This document shows positions 18,763 through 28,396 of a stretch of 64,000 nt of DNA, piece after piece (the stretch's first letter is position 1; each line of letters opens with the position of its first letter). The translations under genes and the position numbers were made by a program. The notes below the pieces were generated by a model, which was not told the DNA's origin, searched no databases, and worked only from the letters and a program-made list of their open reading frames with translations. The DNA comes from Clostridium sp. (lineage in GTDB: Bacteria; Bacillota; Clostridia; Acetivibrionales; Acetivibrionaceae). The stretch is from positions 23,879 through 87,878 of the forward strand of contig JAAYTS010000144.1 in the NCBI GenBank assembly GCA_012517995.1, written 5' to 3'.

Positions 18763-20637
18763 TTACATATAATATATTTTGTATATTATAGCTGCCAACT
18801 CAGCTCTTGTAGCATTTCCACGAGGATTTATTTTGTTTTCACTACCTAGTACTATGCCTTTTTTAACTAGTGTAGCAACCCCTTCAGCTGCATAGGATGC
18901 AATTTTATCTTTATCGTCAAATTTAGATATATCAGACTCACTACCTGTATCTGAAATTTTACCGGCAATTTTTAAAGCATTTGCTGTAAGTACCATCATA
19001 TCTTGTCTAGTTATTTTTTCTAAAGGTTTAAACATGTTGCCTCCAACTCCAGAAGTAATTCCCAACTCCTTAGCTATACCAACATATTCATAATAATAGC
19101 TTCCAGGCAAAACATCATCAAAATTAACACTAACCTCACAATGAAGTCCTAAAGATTTTATCAAAAGAATGATAAAATCAGCTCTTTTTATATCTTCCCC
19201 TGGAGTAAATGTAGTTTCAGAGGTTCCATTTATTATTCCTTTAGATGCAAGAACTTCTATTTGCTTTTTAGCCCATGAGTATGAGTCTACATCATTAAAT
19301 GTCTTGTGGTTGTAGGCAACTGCAAACTTGCCAAAAGTATTCGTCATAAATTCAACTGCATTTAGTGGAGCAGCCTTGTACTGCCCGCTTGTAACAGGTA
19401 TTATTTTCTTTGAATCTTTTTCAATATGCCATACTACAATATACTCATAATTTTCTGGCTCTTCTATAGCATTATAAGGTATTGAAACTTTTAAAGGTAT
19501 AGAAAAACTATCCCATTCTATTATCTCTCCATCTACTAATATATTAATTTCTATAATAGGTCTTTTATCTATTTTATTTTTTAAATCTTGGTCCACTCCT
19601 TCTAAATCAGATGTTTTAATAAAAATAGAAAGGGTAGGGCTTTTAGTAATTTTATCTGGAACTAATTCTTGATAAAAGAAATTTGATGGAATTTCAACGC
19701 TTCCAAATTCTGTAACAATTAAAATTTTATGTACTAAATTATTATAAGACAATAAATCTGTAGGAAGATCTACAACATATGATTTAGTTCCCTCAACTGC
19801 TTCAACATTTAAAACAAGCTTTTTAACTCCATCCTCTACTTTTGCATAATTAAAAGCTGTCAACAAATCTTTTATCTCAACTGCCACATTTGCCTCTCCT
19901 GTGTAATTATTTAGATTTGGAATCAACAGCATAGACTCCTCCTCGTAAGGCTCTAAAGTTGGTTGTATAGTAGGCTCAGAACGTGGGTCTGGAAAAGGTG
20001 TTAAAGAAGGTTCTGCAGTAGGCTCTACAGTTGGTTCTACAGTTGGTGCTGCTGACAAGTTTATTTTTTGTGGTGATGAAACTACATAATCTTTTATAGG
20101 ATTTGCATCCCAGTCAAACAGAGCAGTTCCCTCTACTCCATTTGGAAGACCTTCAGCGGTAAACCCAATTTCTGTCCTTTCCTTTTTTAATATTTCAAAT
20201 GCTATTTCAAACAAAACACCGCTTTCTTTTACTTGTCCACTTTCTTTATAATCATCTAGATGTAAATATATCCTACCTATGGCAATTACTCCTCTTTCTT
20301 TGTTATTTGACATAAGAGGAATAATTCCGTATTCTTGATTGGTTATTAAGTCTCCTGACACAACAACTGAAGAATCAGACCCTGTATTAGGGTTTACCAC
20401 TTTAACAACATCTGGATCATAACTTATATTCACCTGATAACCTGCTAAATTCTTGATGTTATTAAGACTTACCTTTGCCTTTACAATTTCACCAACTTCA
20501 GCTTCTGTCTTATCAAATTCCAATATCACATTTGATTGGCTGTTGGCATTAACAAAAGTCAATGAAAAAACACAAGTGGTCAGCATTAATATTATTAAAA
20601 ATACTTTAATAATATTAAAATTTATAAGCTTTTTCAT
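18763..20637 (-). CDS. Type II cohesin - SLH cell-surface anchoring protein
   Basis: 624 residues, secreted. Signal peptide about 1-32; one cohesin about 36-195; Pro/Thr/Glu linker about 197-233; an SLH-associated beta domain about 236-440; three SLH repeats 447-624 (motifs KRAD, TRQD, TRAE). The cohesin carries LAGYQVNISYDP, KESGQVKESGVL and GVEGTALFDW, which match type II cohesins such as those of SdbA/OlpB, known to hold the scaffoldin's type II dockerin. SLH repeats bind pyruvylated secondary cell-wall polymer. By analogy this anchors a cellulosome scaffoldin, or any type II dockerin protein, to the cell. It is second in an operon, 24 bases behind the propeller gene. Confidence 0.92.
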   Translation of the reverse strand: MKKLINFNIIKVFLIILMLTTCVFSLTFVNANSQSNVILEFDKTEAEVGEIVKAKVSLNNIKNLAGYQVNISYDPDVVKVVNPNTGSDSSVVVSGDLITNQEYGIIPLMSNNKERGVIAIGRIYLHLDDYKESGQVKESGVLFEIAFEILKKERTEIGFTAEGLPNGVEGTALFDWDANPIKDYVVSSPQKINLSAAPTVEPTVEPTAEPSLTPFPDPRSEPTIQPTLEPYEEESMLLIPNLNNYTGEANVAVEIKDLLTAFNYAKVEDGVKKLVLNVEAVEGTKSYVVDLPTDLLSYNNLVHKILIVTEFGSVEIPSNFFYQELVPDKITKSPTLSIFIKTSDLEGVDQDLKNKIDKRPIIEINILVDGEIIEWDSFSIPLKVSIPYNAIEEPENYEYIVVWHIEKDSKKIIPVTSGQYKAAPLNAVEFMTNTFGKFAVAYNHKTFNDVDSYSWAKKQIEVLASKGIINGTSETTFTPGEDIKRADFIILLIKSLGLHCEVSVNFDDVLPGSYYYEYVGIAKELGITSGVGGNMFKPLEKITRQDMMVLTANALKIAGKISDTGSESDISKFDDKDKIASYAAEGVATLVKKGIVLGSENKINPRGNATRAELAAIIYKIYYM

Positions 20638-20661
20638 AAGTTCTTCCTCCTTTTAATGGGG

Positions 20662-22002
20662 TTATTTCTTGATTTTTCTTACAAAATGCATAATTATAAA
20701 CGTCAATACCAAAACTATTGAAAGTCTTATAGCAACTTCAATCATTTTTTTCAATATATTTTCCCTAAGTTTTTGAATATCTTTTTGGTCATTGTCTTTC
20801 TTTTCACTTTCTTTGTCATTGTTTATATTATTTTCCTGTTTTTCAACAGTTATTGGTATTTCTAGTGTCTTTCCATCATAAAACACTTTAATTGCTGATT
20901 GTCCAGCATTTAAAGCTTTTATTAAATCCCCTTTTTCTAAAGTTATTACATTTTCATCAGAAACCTCATACTCTATATATCGGGTAATATCCATTTTTAT
21001 ATCAAAGGGAAATTTAGCCAAAACTTGAAGAGACTCCTCTTCATTTTCTAAAAGGGTATACTGTTTTTCCCCTGCAGATAATTTAGTCAGGTTTTCCCAA
21101 TTCTCCCCGCTTTCAGATACTACAATGATCCCATCCTTTCCAACTCCAACTAGCCTGTCTCCATCTGTAGAAAGTGACATTATGGACTTTTTAGTAACTT
21201 CCATTTTCTCCGTCCATGTCCTTCCATCCCCTGAAAACATAATAATTCCGTCCTGCCCTGCTGCTATAAATTTATCCTTATGCCACAAAACACTGTTTAT
21301 ATTTTTATCAGTAAGCTCTTTTTTTAAAACTTCCATATAGTCATCATTATATTCCCAGTCCACTCCCTCTTCAGATGTCAAAATCCTCATTTTATCTCCC
21401 ACTATCAGGTATTCCTTACCATTCCACACAACATCATTAAAAGCTACATCTGAGTGCTCTATATTTATTTGTTCCCAAGAAATACCGTCATCAGAAGATA
21501 AAATAATCTTGTCCTCCCCAACTACTAAGAAAATCCCGTTAACCCACTTTACCTTTTTAAGTACCTCCATAGTAGCCATTCTTATTCTTGACCATCTTAT
21601 TCCATCCGGTGATACAAATATTTTCCCCATATCACCTACTGCTATAAATTTATCCCCATTGCCCTCTATTCCATATATATCAGATGATATATCAGAATCC
21701 CTTTTAGTCCAGTTTTTCCCGTCTTCAGAAGTAAATATTACCCCCTCTTCACCTGCCGCAACAAACTTATTCAGCCCCCATGTTATCCCATACAGGTTTT
21801 TGTCACTGCCTACACTGCCTAAAGACCAGTTCAGCCCGTCAAAAGAGGTTATAACACTTCCCTTTTCTCCCACCGCAACATAATATTCTCCATTAAAGAC
21901 AATATCATAAAAATCAGGAGCTTTATCAGTATTTTCTGCTAAAACAAATACACAGTTTAATAATATCACCGTTAATATAAAGAAGTACAGCATCCTTTTC
22001 AT
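20662..22002 (-). CDS. Extracytoplasmic seven-bladed propeller protein with Ig-like domain and C-terminal TM
   Basis: 446 residues from the ATG behind GGAGG. Signal peptide about 1-25; seven Asp-box/BNR repeats of the form S-x-D/E-G-x-x-W (SFDGLNWS, SEDGKNWT, SPDGIRWS, SDDGISWE, SEEGVDWE, SGDGRTWT, SESGENWE), which predicts a seven-bladed beta-propeller as in Ycf48-like or sialidase-type folds; then a BIG2-like Ig domain (about 325-385); an Asn/Lys/Glu-rich stalk; and a C-terminal membrane helix with a basic tail. So the propeller is displayed outside, tethered to the membrane. No catalytic residues are seen; a binding or assembly role is my inference. It precedes the cohesin-SLH gene by 24 bases. 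Confidence 0.85.
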   Translation of the reverse strand: MKRMLYFFILTVILLNCVFVLAENTDKAPDFYDIVFNGEYYVAVGEKGSVITSFDGLNWSLGSVGSDKNLYGITWGLNKFVAAGEEGVIFTSEDGKNWTKRDSDISSDIYGIEGNGDKFIAVGDMGKIFVSPDGIRWSRIRMATMEVLKKVKWVNGIFLVVGEDKIILSSDDGISWEQINIEHSDVAFNDVVWNGKEYLIVGDKMRILTSEEGVDWEYNDDYMEVLKKELTDKNINSVLWHKDKFIAAGQDGIIMFSGDGRTWTEKMEVTKKSIMSLSTDGDRLVGVGKDGIIVVSESGENWENLTKLSAGEKQYTLLENEEESLQVLAKFPFDIKMDITRYIEYEVSDENVITLEKGDLIKALNAGQSAIKVFYDGKTLEIPITVEKQENNINNDKESEKKDNDQKDIQKLRENILKKMIEVAIRLSIVLVLTFIIMHFVRKIKK

Positions 22003-22129
22003 ATATTTTTCCTCCGAATTTTTTATAAAATTTATAAAATACTTATAGCAATATAGTATTACAAATAGCACTAATACTCAATAGTTTAAATTAATTTGTA
22101 ATTTAGTTTTCTTTATTTATTAAAAACAA

Positions 22130-22150
22130 AAAAGTGGCTTTTGCCACTTA
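22130..22150 (-). terminator. Terminator overlapping the DUF2935-like stop codon
   Basis: AAGTGGC (22132-22138), loop TTTT, GCCACTT (22143-22149), with a T run on minus-strand exit. The stop codon of the upstream gene lies inside the stem. Confidence 0.75.
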
Positions 22151-22573
22151 AAAACACTGCAGTGCTGCTTTGACAATTCCAATAAAATATTCTGACTCCC
22201 GCCTTATATGGTTAATTACAGCCACTGCTATTTCATTATTGCTTACTGCTTCACTTTCAGCAACAAGCTGATTTAAAAATACTACAAAACTTAAACTTTG
22301 ATTAAATGCAAAAATAGTAAAATTTCTAATGTTCTCACATAATACAGGGGTTATTACTCCTTTACATCTAATAACTTCTTCAATATAGCGCACTGCAACT
22401 CCCTCTGTCTTAGAAAAAGCTAATTCCCAATTTTTAAGCTTTTCAACAAAATCTCTTTCTAAATTTGTTGCAACCTGGCGAATTACAATGGTGTGCTCAG
22501 TCTCTTGACGCTTCCAAAACTCTATTTCATCTAAAACCCTTAAAGGAGTTTTATCTCCATAAAAATACCGCAT
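22148..22573 (-). CDS. DUF2935-like helical protein
   Basis: 141 residues, all-helical, no signal peptide. The pattern EIEFWKRQETEHT, with E/H pairs repeated later as NHIRRESEYF, resembles one half of DUF2935 proteins, which are usually about 260 residues with two such helical bundles. If so this is a single-bundle form; the E/H pairs could bind metal. Recognition is by eye. It ends in its own terminator and is followed by the propeller-cohesin operon. Confidence 0.6.
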   Translation of the reverse strand: MRYFYGDKTPLRVLDEIEFWKRQETEHTIVIRQVATNLERDFVEKLKNWELAFSKTEGVAVRYIEEVIRCKGVITPVLCENIRNFTIFAFNQSLSFVVFLNQLVAESEAVSNNEIAVAVINHIRRESEYFIGIVKAALQCF

Positions 22574-22660
22574 AATAACACCTCACCTATCTACTAATTA
22601 TTAATACTCTAATATCTTATTCAAAAAGAATAAAAAGGTGATAGGTTAAGGTTAAATAAA

Positions 22661-22703
22661 AAGACAAGGATATTGTTTTTTTAAGCAACAATATCCTTGC
22701 CTT
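22661..22703 (-). terminator. Terminator of ppdK
   Basis: CAAGGATATTGTT (22665-22677) and AACAATATCCTTG (22687-22699) form a perfect 13-bp stem with a 9-nt loop, T-rich on minus-strand exit, 14 bases beyond the ppdK stop. Confidence 0.85.
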
Positions 22704-22716
22704 TTATTAAAATTTA

Positions 22717-25350
22717 TTACTTATTGTTTTTTTCTTTAATAACTGCCTGAGCTGCTGCAAGTCTTGCTATTGGAACTCTAAATGGTGAACATGAAACATA
22801 TTCTAAACCTACTCTGTGACAGAATTCAACAGATGAAGGATCTCCACCATGTTCTCCACAAATACCTAATTTAATATCAGGTCTTCCTTGTTTTCCAAGT
22901 TTAACAGCTGTTTCAACAAGTTTTCCTACGCCTTTTTGATCTAGTCTTTCAAATGGGTCAAACTCGTATATCTTCTTGTTATAGTACTCATCTAGGAAAT
23001 TAGCTGCGTCATCACGGCTGAATCCAAAAGTCATTTGTGTAAGGTCATTTGTACCAAATGAGAAGAATTCTGCTTCTTTAGCTATCTCATCTGCTGTAAG
23101 AGCTGCTCTTGGAATTTCTATCATTGTTCCAACCTGATATTTTAAGTCTACTCCTTCTCTTTCTATAATTTCATTTGCAGTATTAACAACTACATCTTTA
23201 ACATATTTTAACTCTTTAAGTTCACCAACTAGAGGAATCATAATTTCAGGTACAATACTCATACCCTTTTTGTTTAAGTTTATAGCTGCTTCAATAATAG
23301 CTCTAGTCTGCATTTCAGCTATTTCTGGATAAGTAACAGCTAAACGACATCCTCTGTGACCCATCATTGGGTTAAACTCATGAAGTTCATTTACTATTCC
23401 CTTTAACTCTTCAAAGGAAAGTCCCATTTCTTTTGCAAGCTTTTCTATATCACTGTCTTCCTGTGGAAGGAACTCATGTAGTGGTGGGTCTAAAAGTCTT
23501 ATTGTCACAGGATAACCTTTCATCTCTGTGAAAAGAGCTTCAAAGTCGCCTCTTTGCATTGGAAGAAGTTTTTCTAGAGCCTTTCTTCTTTGTTCTTCTG
23601 TTCTTGAAACAATCATTTCCCTCATTGCAGGAATTCTGTCTGCTTCAAAAAACATGTGCTCTGTACGGCAAAGTCCAATACCTTCAGCACCAAAACTTCT
23701 TGCCTGTGAAGCATCAGCAGGATTGTCCGCATTTGTTCTTACTTTTAATCTTCTTATTTCGTCAGCCCACTCCATAAGTGTAGCAAAATGTCCTGTCATT
23801 TCAGGGTCTACTGTTGGAAGCTGCTCTCCATAAACATTACCTGTTGAACCGTCAAGAGAAATCCAATCTCCTTCATTGTATCTCTTTCCGTTTTTGTCAG
23901 TAAAGTACTTTTCATTTTCATTTATTTTTATCTCACTACAACCTGCAACACAGCAAGTACCCATACCTCTTGCTACAACAGCTGCATGAGATGTCATTCC
24001 TCCACGTGCAGTAAGTATTCCAGTTGACACATGCATACCTTCAATATCTTCTGGAGATGTTTCAAGTCTAACAAGTATAATATTTTTCTCTCCATTTTTA
24101 TTTGCATTAACAGCACACTCTGCATTAAAATATATTTTTCCTGTAGCTGCTCCTGGTGAAGCTGGAAGTCCTTTTGCTACTGGAGTAGCATTTTTTAACG
24201 CATTTGGCTCAAAATTAGGATGCAATAATGTATCTAGCTGTTTTGGATCAACCTGCATAACAGCTTCTTCTTTGGAAATCATTTTTTCTTCCACAAGCTC
24301 AACTGCTATTCTCAATGCAGCAGGCGCTGTTCTTTTACCACTTCTTGTTTGAAGCATGAACAGTTTACCTCTTTCAATTGTAAACTCCATGTCCTGCATG
24401 TCCCTATAGTGTTTTTCTAGTTTTTCAGCTATGTCTACAAACTGATTATAAACATCAGGCATTACATCTTTTAACTGATCTAGAGGTTGTGGAGTTCTGA
24501 TACCTGCAACAACGTCTTCTCCCTGTGCATTCATCAAAAACTCTCCATAAAGTTTTTTCTCCCCTGTGGATGGGTTTCTTGTAAATGCAACACCTGTACC
24601 TGAATCATCACCCATGTTTCCATATACCATTTCCTGTACATTTACAGCAGTACCCCAGTCCCCTGGTATATCATTAAGTCTTCTATATACTATAGCTCTA
24701 GGGTTGTCCCATGAACGGAAAACAGCTTTTATAGCTTCCATCAACTGAGCTTTTGGCTCTTGTGGGAAATCAAAACCTTTTTCTTTTTTAAATAATTCTT
24801 TGTATTTTTTAACAACTTCTTTTAAATTTTCAGCGGTTAAATCAGTATCAAGTTCAACACCGTTTTCTTCCTTAATTCCGTCAAAAATTTCATCAAATTT
24901 TGGTTTTTCAATTTCCATTACCACATCGCTAAACATTTGAATAAATCTTCTATAGCTGTCATATGCAAATCTTTCATTATTGGTAAGCTTTGCCAATCCT
25001 TCTACAACAACATCATTAAGACCAAGATTTAGTATTGTGTCCATCATACCTGGCATAGACGCTCTTGCACCAGAACGAACTGAAACAAGTAAAGGATTAT
25101 TTGGATCGCCAAATTTTTTACCCACTATTTCTTCAGTTTTTGCCATTGTTTCGTATATTTCTTCTTCAATTTCTTTAGCAATTTTTTTACCATCATCATA
25201 ATATCTGGTACATGCTTCAGTAGTAACTGTAAAACCTCTTGGTACAGGAAGACCTAAACTTGTCATTTCAGCAAGATTCGCTCCTTTACCACCAAGAAGA
25301 TTTCTCATTGTTGCATTGCCCTCGCTAAAAAGATATACGTATTTTGCCAT
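22717..25350 (-). CDS. ppdK: Pyruvate, phosphate dikinase
   Basis: Reversible pyruvate + ATP + Pi to PEP + AMP + PPi; in cellulolytic clostridia it works glycolytically in place of or beside pyruvate kinase. 877 residues, full length. Seen: ATP-grasp N-terminal domain with GGKGANLAEM and SVRSGARASMPGMMDT; the phosphohistidine loop GGMTSHAAVVARGMGTCCV; the PEP/pyruvate TIM-barrel with GTNDLTQMTFGFSRDD and GICGEHGGDP. It has its own promoter and a leader of about 205 nt, and a strong terminator, so it is a single-gene unit. Confidence 0.97.
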   Translation of the reverse strand: MAKYVYLFSEGNATMRNLLGGKGANLAEMTSLGLPVPRGFTVTTEACTRYYDDGKKIAKEIEEEIYETMAKTEEIVGKKFGDPNNPLLVSVRSGARASMPGMMDTILNLGLNDVVVEGLAKLTNNERFAYDSYRRFIQMFSDVVMEIEKPKFDEIFDGIKEENGVELDTDLTAENLKEVVKKYKELFKKEKGFDFPQEPKAQLMEAIKAVFRSWDNPRAIVYRRLNDIPGDWGTAVNVQEMVYGNMGDDSGTGVAFTRNPSTGEKKLYGEFLMNAQGEDVVAGIRTPQPLDQLKDVMPDVYNQFVDIAEKLEKHYRDMQDMEFTIERGKLFMLQTRSGKRTAPAALRIAVELVEEKMISKEEAVMQVDPKQLDTLLHPNFEPNALKNATPVAKGLPASPGAATGKIYFNAECAVNANKNGEKNIILVRLETSPEDIEGMHVSTGILTARGGMTSHAAVVARGMGTCCVAGCSEIKINENEKYFTDKNGKRYNEGDWISLDGSTGNVYGEQLPTVDPEMTGHFATLMEWADEIRRLKVRTNADNPADASQARSFGAEGIGLCRTEHMFFEADRIPAMREMIVSRTEEQRRKALEKLLPMQRGDFEALFTEMKGYPVTIRLLDPPLHEFLPQEDSDIEKLAKEMGLSFEELKGIVNELHEFNPMMGHRGCRLAVTYPEIAEMQTRAIIEAAINLNKKGMSIVPEIMIPLVGELKELKYVKDVVVNTANEIIEREGVDLKYQVGTMIEIPRAALTADEIAKEAEFFSFGTNDLTQMTFGFSRDDAANFLDEYYNKKIYEFDPFERLDQKGVGKLVETAVKLGKQGRPDIKLGICGEHGGDPSSVEFCHRVGLEYVSCSPFRVPIARLAAAQAVIKEKNNK

Positions 25351-25562
25351 TTAAAATACCTCCTATTATATTATTTTTTTCTGTTTAGAAAAAGTATCTT
25401 GTAACATAAATTACTTTTTTAAATGGATTTATATTTATAATTTCTAAATGGAGTAATATCCTCCTTCAAAAGTCATAGTCTTAAGCATTAGCCAATAAAT
25501 TTGCTCCTAGACTGTATGACTGCTGGACTCTACAATAAGAATAATTTCCCACAGCCCATATA
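25351..25562 (-). other. Structured leader of ppdK
   Basis: The untranslated leader between the promoter and the ppdK start holds an imperfect hairpin: AGTCATACAGTCT against AGACTATGACT (plus-strand positions about 25479-25521) around a 27-nt loop, followed by a second AAGGAGG whose GGAG can pair with a nearby CTCC. It does not match the T-box, S-box or other leader signatures I know, and there is no terminator-like U run. Confidence 0.4.
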
Positions 25563-25568
25563 ATTATA
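25563..25568 (-). promoter_or_regulatory. Extended -10 promoter of ppdK
   Basis: Minus strand TGTTATAAT, an extended -10 element. The -35 region is poor, which is common when the TGn extension is present. The predicted start is about 205 bases before the ATG. Confidence 0.5.
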
Positions 25569-25636
25569 ACATATAAAAATAATATTTCACTATTTTTTTA
25601 AATTTTATTAAAAGTTTTTGTCATTTAACAAAACCT

Positions 25637-27025
25637 CTAAAAGTCAAATTTATCACTAAAATACCCATCTAGCTCATCTATTTTTATTCTTATCTGCTCC
25701 ATGGTATCTCTATCTCTTATTGTTACACTTAAGTCCTCTTTTGAATCAAAATCATATGTCAGACAATATGGTGTTCCAATTTCATCCTGTCTTCTGTACC
25801 TTTTACCAATACTTCCCGTTTCATCGTATTCGCATACATATTTTTTAGAAAGCATTTCATAAACTTTTTGTGCTTCATCACCTAGTTTTTTAGAAAGGGG
25901 AAGAACTGCAATTTTTATAGGTGCAATAACAGGGTGGAATCTTAAAACAACTCTTACATCTCCTTCTTCTATTTCTTCTTCATCATATGCCTCACATAAA
26001 AATGCAAGGGCAGCTCTATCCACTCCAACTGATGGCTCAACACAATAAGGTATATATTTTTCATTTGTTGTTGGATCAAAGAAGGACATATCTTCTTTAG
26101 AGTGCTCAATATGTTGTTTTAAATCATAATCTGTTCTGTCTGCTATTCCCCAAAGCTCGCCCCATCCAAATGGAAATTTGTAATCAATATCTGTAGTAGC
26201 TTTACTATAATGAGATAATTCTTCTTTACTATGGTCACGCATTTTAAGGTTTTCTTCTTTAATTCCCAAATTCACAAGCCAATTATAGCAAAAATCCTTC
26301 CAATACTTAAACCATTCTAAATCCTCTCCTGGTTTACAGAAAAACTCCAGTTCCATCTGTTCAAATTCTCTAGTTCTAAATATAAAATTACCTGGTGTTA
26401 TTTCATTTCTAAAGGATTTTCCAATTTGACCTATTCCAAATGGAATCTTTTTTCTTGTTGTTCTTTGAACATTTTTAAAGTTTACAAATATTCCTTGTGC
26501 TGTTTCTGGTCTTAAGTATATTTCTGCTTGTGAATCTTCAGTTACACCTTGAAATGTTTTAAACATAAGATTAAACTTTCTTATATTTGTAAAATTGTCT
26601 GAACCACATTTTGGACATTTTACAGAATTCTCTTTTATGTACTGCATAAGTTTTTCATTTTCCCATCCATCTACATTAACATCAACATTATTGGCCTTAT
26701 TCCACTCTTCTATCATTTGATCCGCTCTTTGACGGGTTTTACAATCCTTACAGTCAATTAAAGGGTCGCTAAAACCCCCAACATGACCTGAAGCCACCCA
26801 AACCTGGGGATTCATCAATATGGCACAATCCACTCCAACATTATAAGGACTTTCCTGTATAAATTTACGCCACCAAGCACTTTTTACATTGTTTTTAAGT
26901 TCAACACCTAATGGACCATAATCCCAGGCATTTGCAAGACCGCCATATATATCTGAACCCGGATATACAAATCCTCTATTTTTAGCCAATGCCACTATTT
27001 TTTCCATAGTTTTTTTTACTTCCAT
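25637..27025 (-). CDS. glyS: Glycyl-tRNA synthetase, alpha2 type
   Basis: Charges tRNA-Gly. 462 residues, class II. Seen: the N-terminal [19 protein letters not shown] segment typical of the homodimeric (eukaryote/archaeon/Firmicute) type; a zinc site CPKCGSDNF with an upstream CKDCK; motif 2 around [25 protein letters not shown]; motif 3 [15 protein letters not shown]; and a C-terminal anticodon-binding domain. Start follows AAGGAGG. No T-box leader is present in the 93 bases upstream. It lies behind coaBC in the same direction. Confidence 0.95.
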   Translation of the reverse strand: MEVKKTMEKIVALAKNRGFVYPGSDIYGGLANAWDYGPLGVELKNNVKSAWWRKFIQESPYNVGVDCAILMNPQVWVASGHVGGFSDPLIDCKDCKTRQRADQMIEEWNKANNVDVNVDGWENEKLMQYIKENSVKCPKCGSDNFTNIRKFNLMFKTFQGVTEDSQAEIYLRPETAQGIFVNFKNVQRTTRKKIPFGIGQIGKSFRNEITPGNFIFRTREFEQMELEFFCKPGEDLEWFKYWKDFCYNWLVNLGIKEENLKMRDHSKEELSHYSKATTDIDYKFPFGWGELWGIADRTDYDLKQHIEHSKEDMSFFDPTTNEKYIPYCVEPSVGVDRAALAFLCEAYDEEEIEEGDVRVVLRFHPVIAPIKIAVLPLSKKLGDEAQKVYEMLSKKYVCEYDETGSIGKRYRRQDEIGTPYCLTYDFDSKEDLSVTIRDRDTMEQIRIKIDELDGYFSDKFDF

Positions 27026-27092
27026 TTAAATACCTCCTTAATAAAATGAGCAAGAATATGTTATTATATAATTGTTTTTATTGTAAATTTAT

Positions 27093-27142
27093 ATTAAAAC
27101 ACCAAGAAATGCAAAGTATTAGCACCCCCTGGTGTTTTTAAT
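27093..27142 (-). terminator. Possible terminator at the coaBC end
   Basis: ATTAAAACACCA (27093-27104) and TGGTGTTTTTAAT (27130-27142) pair nearly perfectly; the coaBC stop codon sits in the 25-nt loop. The T run is short, so partial read-through into glyS is likely. Confidence 0.4.
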
Positions 27143-28366
27143 TAACAGTATTTCATCTAAAATGTTATCCGCAACTTTTATCTTGTCCATAAGTGGAAGG
27201 CTTTTTATATATTCTTTTCCCCTTATAATTTTGACAATATTAGTATCAGTAGAAAATCCAGCACCTTCCTGTGTTACATCATTGGCAACTATCATATCCA
27301 TATTTTTAGATTCAAGTTTTTTTAGTGCATTTTCTTCCATATCATCAGTTTCAGCACTAAAACCTACTAAAATTCTATTACCTTTTACTTTTCCTAATTC
27401 TTTTGCTATATCAGGATTTTTAACAAGTTTAATGGTCATTTCTTCTTGAGATTTTTTTATTTTATTTTGTGAAACTTCTTCACATCTATAATCAGCTACA
27501 GCTGCCACCATTATTAAAATATCATAATCTTTATAACTTTCCATTACTTTTTGATGCATTTGCTGCGCACTTGTTACATTTTCTACTTCTGCACCAAAAG
27601 GTACCGGGATATTTACAGGACCTGAAATAAGTTTTACCTTTGCACCTCTTTTTAATGAACACTGGGCTATAGCATATCCCATTTTACCTGAAGAATGATT
27701 TGTTATATACCTTACAGGGTCAATGGCTTCTCTGGTAGGACCTGCAGTAACTAAAATATTTAAATCCTTTAAATCCTTTTTCTCATCAGAAAAATCAGCA
27801 TCTTTATAAGAATTAATATTTTTAGATTCAAAAAAATCAACTATGTATTCTACAATATCAGAAGGCTCTGGCAAACGTCCCCTTCCCGTTGTTCCACATG
27901 CCATAAGACCAGAATCCGGTTCCATAAATACATAGCCTAGATTTTTAAGCTTTTCTATATTAGATTGGACAATTGGATTTTCATACATATTATGATTCAT
28001 TGCAGGCACAAAAATAACCGGTGCATGGGTTGCCATTATGGTAGTAGAAAGCATATCATCAGCAATGCCCCCTGCAACTTTTCCTATAATATTAGCTGTC
28101 GCAGGTACAACAACAATAAAATCTGCTTTTTTAGCAAGGGAAATATGCCCTATATCCCAAGTTAGAGGGTTATCAAACATTCCTATTGTAACAGGATTAG
28201 CAGATATAGACCTGAATGTAAGAGAATTAACAAATTCAGTAGCATTCTTTGTCATTATAACATTTACATCTAAGCCAAGTTTTTTTAATCTACTAACAAC
28301 TTCAACAGCCTTGTATGCCGCTATACCACCACACACTCCAACAACTGCAGTCTTGCCTTTGAGCAC
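27119..28366 (-). CDS. coaBC: Bifunctional phosphopantothenoylcysteine synthetase/decarboxylase
   Basis: Two steps of coenzyme A synthesis from 4'-phosphopantothenate. 415 residues. N-terminal flavin-dependent CoaC (about 1-185) with GGIAAYKAVE, the histidine in TWDIGHI, and the VPAMNHNMYENP loop that holds the catalytic residues, with a later MACGTTGRGRLPEP lid. C-terminal CoaB (about 190-400) with TAGPTREAIDPVRYI and NHSSGKMGYA. GTG start, 8 bases after GGGGAGGAG. Part of the yicC-remA-rpoZ-coaBC unit. Confidence 0.96.
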   Translation of the reverse strand: MLKGKTAVVGVCGGIAAYKAVEVVSRLKKLGLDVNVIMTKNATEFVNSLTFRSISANPVTIGMFDNPLTWDIGHISLAKKADFIVVVPATANIIGKVAGGIADDMLSTTIMATHAPVIFVPAMNHNMYENPIVQSNIEKLKNLGYVFMEPDSGLMACGTTGRGRLPEPSDIVEYIVDFFESKNINSYKDADFSDEKKDLKDLNILVTAGPTREAIDPVRYITNHSSGKMGYAIAQCSLKRGAKVKLISGPVNIPVPFGAEVENVTSAQQMHQKVMESYKDYDILIMVAAVADYRCEEVSQNKIKKSQEEMTIKLVKNPDIAKELGKVKGNRILVGFSAETDDMEENALKKLESKNMDMIVANDVTQEGAGFSTDTNIVKIIRGKEYIKSLPLMDKIKVADNILDEILLIKNTRGC

Positions 28367-28396
28367 AGTTTCAGCTCCTCCCCATAATAAAACAAT

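Noticed and set aside
20990-21910. Periodic sequence in the propeller gene resembling a repeat array
   Set aside because: It encodes the seven Asp-box blades; the DNA copies are diverged and in frame, not a mobile or CRISPR repeat.
27026-27118. Possible T-box leader before glyS
   Set aside because: Too short, and no T-box core (TGGNACC-like) or specifier stem is visible.
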